Assembly (NCBI GenBank): GCA_035530875.1
Contig: DATKUB010000057.1
Coordinates: forward strand, 42,346-106,345
Source of the DNA: JANXYY01 sp035530875
GTDB taxonomy: Bacteria; Actinomycetota; Actinomycetes; Nanopelagicales; Nanopelagicaceae
Length of the DNA stretch: 64,000 bases
Reading direction: 5' to 3'
Within the stretch, counting starts at the first letter, position 1, and every line of letters begins with the position of its first letter. Positions 7,643-15,060 of this stretch are shown here, in pieces. The notes below the pieces were generated by a model, which was not told where the DNA came from, ran no database searches, and saw only the letters and a list, made by a program, of their open reading frames with translations. Made by a program: the position numbers and the translations under genes.

Positions 7643-8239
7643 TCAGGAGGCTGGGTCGTTGGCCGATCCTGTGACCTGTTCATTAGAGACGACTTGGGTC
7701 ACCAGATCGCGGTACGCCCGATCTACCTGCCCCGCGACAGTCACGATCGTTCGAGTGCGCGGTCTGCTGGCCACGACCTCGATCAGTCTCTCGTACATGC
7801 CAGGCAGCGCGTTGACGCCGCCGCTGCGCCCGAGCAGGGCCGCAGCGTCGCGATGCTCGGCTGTTTGCGGGGCTGCAGAGCGCCGGACGAAGCGGTCGAC
7901 AGCCTCCTGCGGGTCGCTCAGCAGGGCAATTTCGACAAACTCTGCGCCAACATCGTGGCAGAGGTGCTCCAACGAAACTACGAAATCCGGTCGACCGAGG
8001 AATTGGGGAATCACGACGTCCCGACCGGCCGTCAGCTGTACCCGCGCCATCTCCAATGCCATGCGCCTTGCGATGAGACCGGCCTCGGTTGGGTCATCGA
8101 GCCAGTGACCGAGCATCGCACGAACGGTGTCGATGTCCAGGGCTAGCGCCAACGGGTGGTCGTCGACGTACATCCGCGCCAGTGTCGATTTTCCGCTACC
8201 CGGCGCCCCGTTGATCAGTATCAGGCGAGTCATATCCAT
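7643..8239 (-). CDS. P-loop kinase of the AAA_33/zeta/CPT type (cassette unit 5)
   Basis: 198 residues beginning almost directly with a Walker A motif (LILINGAPGSGKSTLA), followed by ALDIDTVR, where the Asp-x-Asp segment usually positions substrate. DVVIPQFLGRPDFV and an Arg-rich lid region (DRFVRRSAAPQTAEHR) complete a small ATP-dependent phosphotransferase. Relatives include chloramphenicol phosphotransferase, zeta toxins and gluconate-kinase-like enzymes; the substrate cannot be assigned. Start ATG 8239 (a second ATG two codons in is equally possible). It is the last unit before repeat F and is noticeably GC-richer than unit 3, suggesting a different source. Confidence 0.8.
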   Translation of the reverse strand: MDMTRLILINGAPGSGKSTLARMYVDDHPLALALDIDTVRAMLGHWLDDPTEAGLIARRMALEMARVQLTAGRDVVIPQFLGRPDFVVSLEHLCHDVGAEFVEIALLSDPQEAVDRFVRRSAAPQTAEHRDAAALLGRSGGVNALPGMYERLIEVVASRPRTRTIVTVAGQVDRAYRDLVTQVVSNEQVTGSANDPAS

Positions 8240-8260
8240 ACTCTACGAGCCTGCGCACAG

Positions 8261-8296
8261 TGGTGCGCCCGAAGAGATACGAACTCTGTGTGCCAG
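8261..8296 (-). repeat. Island repeat copy F: tRNA 3'-end fragment, candidate att site
   Basis: Read on the minus strand this is GAGTTCGTATCTCTTCGGGC then GCACCA: a T-loop (TTCGTAT, usual TTCGAAT), a 3' T-stem strand, a 7-base acceptor strand, a discriminator and an encoded CCA. The T-stem can make 4 of 5 pairs. No D-arm, anticodon arm or matching 5' acceptor strand (GCGCCCG) is found on the expected side, so it is a fragment and not a gene. Its first ~16 plus-strand bases from 8264 are shared with copies A-E. This suggests the island repeat derives from a tRNA attachment site. Confidence 0.6.
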
Positions 8297-8382
8297 TTGG
8301 GTATTTTCGACGTTGGAATTGTTTGGGGCCGTACATGGTTCTACCCTCTGTGTAGTTGACCTTTCAACGAAAAGAGAGCGCG

Positions 8383-9357
8383 ATGCCGGCGATAACTGTT
8401 CCCGATCTAACGGTTCTACCAAGGCTTACCCAGGTTTCGGGTCAAGCACGGCCGGTTAAAAGCGTTACAACGGCTCCTAGCGGCTTTGAGGGCGAGGGTT
8501 TCCCAGTACGTCGAGCCTTCGCTGGCGTTGAACTAGCCGACCTCGATCCGTTTATTCACCTAGATCAGATGGGTGAAGTCGAATATGCACCTGGCGAACC
8601 AAAGGGAACGCCTTGGCACCCGCACCGGGGATTTGAGACCGTCACTTACATAATCGACGGGATCTTCGACCACAAGGACAGCAATGGCGGCGGCGGGACG
8701 ATCACCAACGGCGATACCCAATGGATGACTGCGGGTGCCGGAATCTTGCACATTGAAGCTCCGCCTGAGCACTTGGTTATGTCCGGCGGACTTTTCCACG
8801 GATTTCAACTCTGGGTGAATCTGCCAGCCAGCCAGAAATGGGCACCACCGGCCTATCAAGACCTTCGGGCAAATGAAGTGGCTCTGCTGTCGTCACCCGA
8901 CGGTGGAACGCTGCTTCGGGTGATCGCTGGTGAAGTTGATGGTCATCAAGGCCCGGGCACCACCAGAACGCCGATCACCTTGGTTCACGCAACGCTGGCG
9001 CCGGGGGCGCGGTTGAACCTTCCTTGGAATCCGCGCTACAACGCACTGGCCTACACGCTGGCTGGGCGAGGCACAGTTGGCGTCGAAGGACGACCGGTTC
9101 GGATGGGGCAGCTTGCGGTCTTTGGCGCCGGCGATACGTTGGTGATTCAGGCCGACCAGAGCCAAGAATCAAGGTCTCCTGAGATGGATGTGCTGATCTT
9201 AGGTGGAGCGCCAATAGGTGAGCCAGTGGCCTGGATGGGACCTTTCGTAATGAACACCAAAGCCGAAGTGCTAAAAGCCTTTGAGGATTATCAAGCTGGC
9301 CGACTCGGTTCCATCCCAGCAGTGCATGGTGCACCCACCGAGATCATCGAGTCGTAA
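8383..9357 (+). CDS. Pirin-family cupin protein
   Basis: A 324-residue two-cupin pirin. The N-terminal cupin carries the family hallmark HPHRGFETVTYIIDG and later ILHIEAPP, which supply the His/His/His/Glu metal ligands known from pirins; the C-terminal half has the Pirin_C features (LAYTLAGRGTVG, VLILGGAPIGEPVAWMGPFVMNT). Pirins are Fe-binding proteins, some with quercetinase activity; the role here is unknown. ATG at 8383 is preferred over an upstream in-frame ATG (8356) because AAAGAGAG lies just before it. The gene converges on qcrB with a strong terminator between. It marks the right edge of the accessory island. Confidence 0.88.
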   Translation: MPAITVPDLTVLPRLTQVSGQARPVKSVTTAPSGFEGEGFPVRRAFAGVELADLDPFIHLDQMGEVEYAPGEPKGTPWHPHRGFETVTYIIDGIFDHKDSNGGGGTITNGDTQWMTAGAGILHIEAPPEHLVMSGGLFHGFQLWVNLPASQKWAPPAYQDLRANEVALLSSPDGGTLLRVIAGEVDGHQGPGTTRTPITLVHATLAPGARLNLPWNPRYNALAYTLAGRGTVGVEGRPVRMGQLAVFGAGDTLVIQADQSQESRSPEMDVLILGGAPIGEPVAWMGPFVMNTKAEVLKAFEDYQAGRLGSIPAVHGAPTEIIES

Positions 9358-9362
9358 ACCTA

Positions 9363-9392
9363 TCCAGCGCGAAGCGTTTGCTTCGCGCTGGA
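9363..9392. terminator. Bidirectional terminator between pirin and qcrB
   Basis: CCAGCGCGAAGC (9364-9375) and GCTTCGCGCTGG (9380-9391) pair perfectly around a 4-base loop, with one more T-A pair outside (9363/9392). The position between convergent genes fits termination of both. Confidence 0.75.
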
Positions 9393-9398
9393 AACTTC

Positions 9399-10997
9399 TT
9401 AGTGGTGGCCGCCTTCAAGTTCATGAACATCGGTGGCAGTTGGCTTGGCAACTTGCTCTCCGTACATCCACTTTGAAAGGCCAAGGCGGATTCGTTCTTT
9501 GAGTCCAACCGGTCGTTCGAGACCGTTCGCATCAACATTGACCGGCGCCACCAGCGCTTGATACTGCTTGTGCTGGGTGAGTGTCCATTGGTCGTCGGTT
9601 GAGATTTGTTCGTGAACTTCGATGTACTCACCATGAGGCAGCATGACCAGACGCCCAGTTTCTCGACCGTGCAAGACGGTATCGCGATCCTTGTGTTGGA
9701 GGCCCAGACAGATTCGCTTGGTAATCATGAACACGATCGGCGGCAGAACGAAAATTGCGATTCGGGTAAACCACATGATGCCGTTGATGGTTAGACCAAA
9801 GTGCGTTGCAACAATGTCGTTGCCGCCGTTTAGAAGTGCAACGATCATGAATGTCAGTCCGGCAGCGCCTAAAGATGTGCGGGTTGCCGCATTGCGTGGC
9901 CGATCAAGAAGATGATGTTCGCCCTTATCGCCGTTGACCCAACTTTCAATGAACGGAAATAATGCAAGCGTCGTAAAGAAGATGCCCGGAACAATCAGCG
10001 CAGGAATCAGAATGTTCCACGAAATCGTATGACCGAACGCGTGAGTTTCAATATTCGGCGTCATACGGACAAGGCCATCAAGCCAGCCCATGTAGAAGTC
10101 GGGCTGTGACCCGGCAGAAATTTGCGACGGGTTGTATGGGCCATAGAGCCAGATTGGGTTGATTGAGAAAAGCGCGCCAAGGAAAGCGGTGATGCCGAAG
10201 ACGATGAAGAAGAATCCGCCGGCCTTAGCCATATAAATCGGCATGAAAGGCGGGCCGACAACATTCTTTTCGGTCCGTCCTGGCCCCGGGTACTGAGTGT
10301 GCTTCTGGTACCAAACGAGCATTACGTGAACGGTTATAAGGGCAAGGATGATTCCTGGAATCAGCAGAACGTGAATCGTGTAAAGGCGCGAGATGAAAAT
10401 ACTGCCGGGGAAGAGACCTCCGAAGAGGAAGAAGGCTGCGTAACTTCCGATAAGTGGGATCGCTTGCACGATTGCTTCAGCGATGCGAAGGCCGGTGCCA
10501 GAAAGCAAGTCATCGGGAAGTGAGTAACCCGCAAAACCTTCAAGAATCCCAAGGGTGAGAAGACCAATTCCGATCAGCCAGTTGAATTCGCGTGGTTTCC
10601 GATAAGCGCCTGTGAAGAAGACACGGAGCATGTGGATGATCATTGCGGCTAGGAAGATCAGTGCGGCCCAGTGATGAATCTGGCGCATGAGCAAACCGCC
10701 GCGGACATCGAAGGACATGTCGATTGTTGATGCGTATGCCTGAGACATTGGTAGGCCAGAAAGCGGGGCGTAACTGCCGTGGTAAATGATCTCTTGCTGC
10801 GATGGGACAAAGAAGAGCGACAGGAACACTCCTGATAGCAGCAGGATGATGAACGAGTACATGGCGATCTCGCCGAGCATGAACGACCAGTGCTCAGGGA
10901 AAACCTTGTTCAGGTTTTTCTTAACCCATTTGGCTGCGCCTACTCGATCATCGACGAAACCAAAAGCGCCTTTACCGGCCTCGGCAATCTTGGTCAT
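9399..10997 (-). CDS. qcrB: Cytochrome bc1 complex, cytochrome b subunit
   Basis: A 532-residue membrane protein and the quinol-oxidising core of the actinobacterial bcc-aa3 supercomplex. Several transmembrane helices are evident. Haem-ligand histidines appear in RQIHHWAALIFLAAMIIHMLRVFF and later HVLLIPGIILALITVHV. The segment GPPFMPIY and the extended hydrophilic C-terminus (ending VHELEGGHH) are typical of the actinobacterial form. It is the last gene of the run ctaE-qcrC-qcrA-qcrB and overlaps qcrA by four bases (ATGA), so the subunits are translated together. Confidence 0.97.
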   Translation of the reverse strand: MTKIAEAGKGAFGFVDDRVGAAKWVKKNLNKVFPEHWSFMLGEIAMYSFIILLLSGVFLSLFFVPSQQEIIYHGSYAPLSGLPMSQAYASTIDMSFDVRGGLLMRQIHHWAALIFLAAMIIHMLRVFFTGAYRKPREFNWLIGIGLLTLGILEGFAGYSLPDDLLSGTGLRIAEAIVQAIPLIGSYAAFFLFGGLFPGSIFISRLYTIHVLLIPGIILALITVHVMLVWYQKHTQYPGPGRTEKNVVGPPFMPIYMAKAGGFFFIVFGITAFLGALFSINPIWLYGPYNPSQISAGSQPDFYMGWLDGLVRMTPNIETHAFGHTISWNILIPALIVPGIFFTTLALFPFIESWVNGDKGEHHLLDRPRNAATRTSLGAAGLTFMIVALLNGGNDIVATHFGLTINGIMWFTRIAIFVLPPIVFMITKRICLGLQHKDRDTVLHGRETGRLVMLPHGEYIEVHEQISTDDQWTLTQHKQYQALVAPVNVDANGLERPVGLKERIRLGLSKWMYGEQVAKPTATDVHELEGGHH

Positions 10998-11983
10998 GAG
11001 GAACGCTCCCAGAAACTTGGTCCGACGGGCTGATTAAAGCCGTGTTGGGCAATGAGATAGCCCTCACTGTCAACGGTAATTGCCAGTTGGGGGAGTGGGC
11101 GAGCAGCTGGTCCAAAAATCACTGAGGCGCCTGTGGTGACATCGAAGGTCGATTGGTGGCACGGGCAGAGAAGGTGGTGGGTCTGCTGTTCGTAGAGTCC
11201 GACGGCGCAGCCCATATGCGTGCAGATTTTAGAAAACGCAATGATGCCGTTGTGTGTCCAACTGGCTTGCTCGGCATTTAGATGAAGGTCTTCTGGTCGT
11301 AGCCGAATCACCAGCACCGGATCACGCGTGAGATCTTCGAGGGTCTCTTTCTGCCCGGTGGGTCGTTCTGGAAGAACGTGTGCCACTCCGCCAACCTCGA
11401 GGTCAGAGGCTTTAAGCGCAATCCCGCCAGGATCAGTGATCAGGCGACTGCCCCTCTTCCAATTGGTTCCCTCAAGCTGTTTCTTAGGGAGCGGACCAAG
11501 GTCGCGAAGAATTATCAGTGGCGAAATAGTGACAAGCGCCAGGGCGCCACCCAATGTGCGTTTAATCAGCGAACGCCGACCGAGGCCTGAGGAGGCAGCG
11601 CCGGCCGCGAAAGTCGTGGCTAACTCAGCCAACTCTGTCTCAGACGAGCGCATTGTGTGACGTTGGTTGGTGATCTCGTGGTCTGACATCAAGACCTTGG
11701 CCCAATGAACAACGCCGAAGCCAATGGTCAGCAGGGTCAATGCCAAGGAGATGCCAAGTGCCAATTGCTGCGCATTTGTAGTGCCGAGCAGCGGCAGGAA
11801 GATGTACTGATCTGATTTGATCCCAACATAGGAAGCGATGAAAGCTACTGCGCTCAATCCAGACAGCATGAACAAGATGGCTACTTGTCGCTCAGCTCGC
11901 TTCTCGGCAATGGGATCGCGATCTGCCCGACGGGCTACGTGCGCTGGCAGTCCTGGATCGCTCAGCGGTTCAAGGTCGCTCAT
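10994..11983 (-). CDS. qcrA: Cytochrome bc1 complex, Rieske iron-sulfur subunit
   Basis: 329 residues. An N-terminal region with several transmembrane segments (VAILFMLSGLSAVAFIASYVG and following), as in actinobacterial QcrA, precedes the Rieske domain with ligands CTHMGC and CPCHQS, which bind the 2Fe-2S cluster by two Cys and two His. The RRSLIKRTLGG stretch resembles a twin-arginine motif before the last helix. ATG 11983 follows AGGAG with good spacing, so the open upstream extension is rejected. It overlaps qcrC and qcrB by ATGA at each end. Confidence 0.96.
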   Translation of the reverse strand: MSDLEPLSDPGLPAHVARRADRDPIAEKRAERQVAILFMLSGLSAVAFIASYVGIKSDQYIFLPLLGTTNAQQLALGISLALTLLTIGFGVVHWAKVLMSDHEITNQRHTMRSSETELAELATTFAAGAASSGLGRRSLIKRTLGGALALVTISPLIILRDLGPLPKKQLEGTNWKRGSRLITDPGGIALKASDLEVGGVAHVLPERPTGQKETLEDLTRDPVLVIRLRPEDLHLNAEQASWTHNGIIAFSKICTHMGCAVGLYEQQTHHLLCPCHQSTFDVTTGASVIFGPAARPLPQLAITVDSEGYLIAQHGFNQPVGPSFWERSS

Positions 11984-12768
11984 TTTGATTTCGCTCCTAG
12001 CCACACGGCTGCGCCGATCAATAGGCCAAGGCCGAGAGTCCAAACAAGTAGACCTTCCGTCACAGGGCCAACCTTCCCAAGCGCAATTCCGCCTTGGGCT
12101 TGCTCATTTTGTACGTTCTTAAGCCATTTAATGATTGAGAGCTTCTCAGCCGGCGTCATCGAGCGATCGCCGAACACCGGCATGGATTGCGGTCCAGTGA
12201 TCATCGCTTCGTAGATTTTCTGCGGATCCACACCCATCAGTGAAGCCGCATATTTGCCCTGGGTAAGGGCACCGCCCTGCCCGGCGAAGTTGTGACACAT
12301 GGCGCAGTTTGTTCGGAAGAGTTCGCCGCCTTGAGCCAGGTTTCCATCGCGTTCGTAATTTAAGGCTGCCTGCGAAGGGATGGCGGGACCGGGCGCTAGC
12401 GAAGCCACGTACTCGGCCAGAGCCATCGTCTGCTCAGGTGTGAACTGGGGCGCTCTTGCGGTGGCCTGCACGCTTGCATCGGCCATTGGCATTCGGCCGG
12501 TACCGACCTGAAAATCTACGGAAGCGGCGCCGACGCCAATTAGCGACGGACCGGTCTGGGTGCCTTCTGCATTGAGCCCGTGGCACGAAGAACACCCCTT
12601 GAGGAATATCTGTTGTCCCTCTTTGATCGCCTGGCTTCTCGCATTGGATGCCTGCGCGGGGCCGGCACCGGAGGCTAGGGAGTAAAGACTCCCAACCAGG
12701 AGTAGTCCCATCGCTATCACGAGCCCAGCGGCTAGCGGATGGCGACGGTATTTGGAAAGCCGTTTCAT
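11980..12768 (-). CDS. qcrC: Cytochrome bc1 complex, dihaem cytochrome c subunit
   Basis: 262 residues with an N-terminal membrane anchor, two haem-binding motifs (CSSCH and CAMCH) each followed by cytochrome-c-like sequence, and a C-terminal transmembrane helix (VWTLGLGLLIGAAVWLG). In Actinomycetota this dihaem subunit replaces soluble cytochrome c and passes electrons directly to the aa3 oxidase. The ATGA overlap with qcrA and the 13-base gap to ctaE support one operon. Confidence 0.96.
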   Translation of the reverse strand: MKRLSKYRRHPLAAGLVIAMGLLLVGSLYSLASGAGPAQASNARSQAIKEGQQIFLKGCSSCHGLNAEGTQTGPSLIGVGAASVDFQVGTGRMPMADASVQATARAPQFTPEQTMALAEYVASLAPGPAIPSQAALNYERDGNLAQGGELFRTNCAMCHNFAGQGGALTQGKYAASLMGVDPQKIYEAMITGPQSMPVFGDRSMTPAEKLSIIKWLKNVQNEQAQGGIALGKVGPVTEGLLVWTLGLGLLIGAAVWLGAKSK

Positions 12769-12781
12769 TCGACGTGCCGCC

Positions 12782-13420
12782 TTATTTGATCAGGTAGATA
12801 GTTGTGAAAAGACCGATCCATACAACATCAACAAAGTGCCAGTAGTAGGAGACAACGATGGCTGTCGTTGCTTCTGCGTGACCAAAACGATGTGCTTTAA
12901 AGGTGCGCCCAAGAACGATTAGAAAGGCCACCAGTCCGCCAGCCACGTGCAGGCCATGGAATCCGGTCGTTATGTAAAAGACCGAACCATAGGAACGACT
13001 AGCTAAAGTGATTCCTTCGCGAACCAGGCTCGCGTATTCATAAATCTGACCGCCGACGAAGAAAGCACCCATCAAGAACGTGAGTGTGAACCATTCGCGC
13101 ATTCCCCATTTGCGAAAGTCAAGGGCGGAACCGGTTCGTCGCAATTGGAAGCGTTCGGCGGCGAAGACACCAAATTGGCAAGTGACCGAAGAGAGGACGA
13201 GCACAGTGGTGTTCAAGGTTGCGAATGGAACATTGAGCAACCCCGTGGATAGGAGCCAGACTTTCGGTCCTTCCACGGATCGGACGGTGAAGTACATCGC
13301 GAATAGCGCCGCGAAGAACATCAGCTCGCTGGATAGCCAGACAATCGTGCCGACGGCCACCAGGTTCGGGCGATTGTCGGATTCGGTCTGAAGGTCATCA
13401 CTCAGGGTTGCACTCGTCAC
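12782..13420 (-). CDS. ctaE: Cytochrome c oxidase subunit III
   Basis: 212 residues, five helices, with the subunit III features VWLSSELMFFAALFAMYF, TGFHGLHVAGGLVAF and the terminal SYYWHFVDVVWIGLFTTIYLIK. GTG start. It is the first gene of the ctaE-qcrCAB operon. The catalytic subunits I and II (ctaD, ctaC) are not in this window, as is usual for this locus. Confidence 0.96.
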   Translation of the reverse strand: MTSATLSDDLQTESDNRPNLVAVGTIVWLSSELMFFAALFAMYFTVRSVEGPKVWLLSTGLLNVPFATLNTTVLVLSSVTCQFGVFAAERFQLRRTGSALDFRKWGMREWFTLTFLMGAFFVGGQIYEYASLVREGITLASRSYGSVFYITTGFHGLHVAGGLVAFLIVLGRTFKAHRFGHAEATTAIVVSYYWHFVDVVWIGLFTTIYLIK

Positions 13421-13544
13421 AAGCGGAGATTATGGCTTATTTGGCGCCAAAGTTTGTGATCCGACCCTTTTGATCCCGATTTGGGGGGATGAGGAGAGCA
13501 GGGATCGACCGATTTCAGGTTCGGGAGCGCTACGATTTGGAACC

Positions 13545-13979
13545 GTGCCGACCCTGACAGATCAGACCCATCAAATCCTTGTCTACAGCGACAACGTCAA
13601 TACTCGTACTGCCATTACTGGCGCGCTGGGCCGTCGTCCCAGCGCCGCTGGATCACTGGTATCCACCATTGAGGTGGCCACTGAGCCAGCTCTGATGGCC
13701 GCCCTGGACACTTCAACTGCCCAGGTCAGATCGGGTAAGCCGGGAATCGCCCTAGTCATTTTGGATGGTGAGGCGACCCCAGCCGGTGGGATGGGAATCG
13801 CCAGAGCCATTAAGGATGAGATTTTCAACGCGCCCAAAATCCTATTAGTCATCGGGCGCCCAAGCGACGCCTGGCTCGCCTCATGGTCGCGGGCTGATGC
13901 GGTGGTTGGACATCCGATAGACCCATTTGAATTGGCGGCCGCAGCCGCGCGCCTACTTGGACAGGATGAAGCAAACTGA
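13545..13979 (+). CDS. Receiver-like protein of unknown function upstream of trpD
   Basis: 144 residues that read like a degenerate response-regulator receiver fold (ILVYSDNVNTRTAITGAL at the start, IALVILDGEATPAGGMGIARAIKDE in the middle, ILLVIGRPSD). The usual acidic pair after the first strand is replaced by SDN, and the middle strand has LDG, where the phosphoacceptor Asp would lie. No output domain is present. GTG 13545 lies 9 bases after TACGAT (13531-13536), so the mRNA is probably leaderless. It is divergent from ctaE and 11 bases before trpD. Confidence 0.7.
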   Translation: MPTLTDQTHQILVYSDNVNTRTAITGALGRRPSAAGSLVSTIEVATEPALMAALDTSTAQVRSGKPGIALVILDGEATPAGGMGIARAIKDEIFNAPKILLVIGRPSDAWLASWSRADAVVGHPIDPFELAAAAARLLGQDEAN

Positions 13980-13990
13980 CCAGCGAGTCG

Positions 13991-15037
13991 GTGCTCTCCT
14001 GGCCGGTGATTCTTCGCCACTTGACCAGCCTTGAAGATCTAGATCGCCCAATGGCCGATTGGGCGCTAGAAGAGGTCATGTCCGGTCGCGCTACCTCTGC
14101 CCAGATTGCGGCTCTCCTGATGGGGCTGAAGGTCAAAGGTGAAGTAGCCAGCGAAGTCATCGGATTTGTTGAGGTCATGTACCGACATGCGGTACCGGTC
14201 GATTTTCCGAGTCGATCGGTTGACTGTGTTGGCACCGGCGGCGATGGGGCCAACACGATAAATATTTCGACTACTTCGGCGATCGTTGCCGCTGCTGCCG
14301 GGGCGACCGTGATTAAACATGGTTCACGGGCGGCTTCTTCTCAGAGCGGCTCGGCGGACGTGTTGAGTGCCCTTGGTGTCGCAATTGAGTTGGACGGCGA
14401 TGGAGTTGTTCGCTGCGCCACCGAGTTGGGCCTTGGCTTCTGCTTTGCGCCGGCCTTCCATCCGGCGATGAAAAATGTCGCTCAGACCAGGCGAGAGATG
14501 GGAGTGACAACGGTCTTTAACATTGTGGGGCCGCTATCAAATCCAGCCAGACCAGCGGCCCAGGCAGTTGGAGTGGCCGACCAGCGTTGGCTGCCCGTGG
14601 TCGCAGATGTGCTGGCTGTCCGCGGAACGGATGCACTCGTATTTCGAGGAGATGACGGATTAGACGAGTTGAGCCTTTCTGGCAACTCAACCGTCTACGT
14701 AGTGGAAGAACATCGTGTCTCGAAGCAGAGCCTCAACCCAGTTGATCTAGGAATCGCACTAGCGCCAAAATCAGCACTGGCCGGTGGGAGTGCAGCTGAA
14801 AATGCCGAGGCGACCCGAGCCATCCTCGCCGGTGTACGCGGCCCACATCGTGATGCCGTGCTGTTAAATTCCGCGGCTGCGCTGGCAGCCTTCAATGCCC
14901 CTTCACATCGAGGGATTTCGCTAAATCAACGAATGGAAATGGGTCTGATTGCCGCTGCAGATTCGATCGATTCTGGTGCTGCTTTGGAACTTCTTGAGCG
15001 ATGGATTGACTTATCCCAATCCCTTATCAACCACTGA
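13991..15037 (+). CDS. trpD: Anthranilate phosphoribosyltransferase
   Basis: 348 residues. It transfers phosphoribose from PRPP to anthranilate, the second step of tryptophan synthesis. Visible motifs are VGTGGDGANTINISTTSAIV (PRPP binding), KHGSRAASSQSGSADVL, FAPAFHPAMKNV, FNIVGPLSNPA and GDDGLDELSLSG, all in the expected order. GTG start. No other trp genes are nearby; trpD stands alone beside ctaE, as in mycobacteria. Confidence 0.96.
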   Translation: MLSWPVILRHLTSLEDLDRPMADWALEEVMSGRATSAQIAALLMGLKVKGEVASEVIGFVEVMYRHAVPVDFPSRSVDCVGTGGDGANTINISTTSAIVAAAAGATVIKHGSRAASSQSGSADVLSALGVAIELDGDGVVRCATELGLGFCFAPAFHPAMKNVAQTRREMGVTTVFNIVGPLSNPARPAAQAVGVADQRWLPVVADVLAVRGTDALVFRGDDGLDELSLSGNSTVYVVEEHRVSKQSLNPVDLGIALAPKSALAGGSAAENAEATRAILAGVRGPHRDAVLLNSAAALAAFNAPSHRGISLNQRMEMGLIAAADSIDSGAALELLERWIDLSQSLINH

Positions 15038-15060
15038 CCTACTCTGAAACTTTGCATCAC

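Noticed and set aside
2551..8296. Classical integron attC sites
   Set aside because: The RYYYAAC/GTTRRRY box pair is not present at the copies (a single GTTAAGT near copy A looks like chance), and no IntI gene is in the window. The cassette idea is kept, the classical label is not.
2551..8296. CRISPR array
   Set aside because: Repeats are 700-2500 bases apart with genes between; no short regular spacers and no cas genes.
8261..8340. Complete tRNA gene at repeat F
   Set aside because: Only T-arm, acceptor 3' strand and CCA are recognisable; the expected anticodon arm, D-arm and 5' acceptor strand are not found in the next ~60 bases on the correct side.
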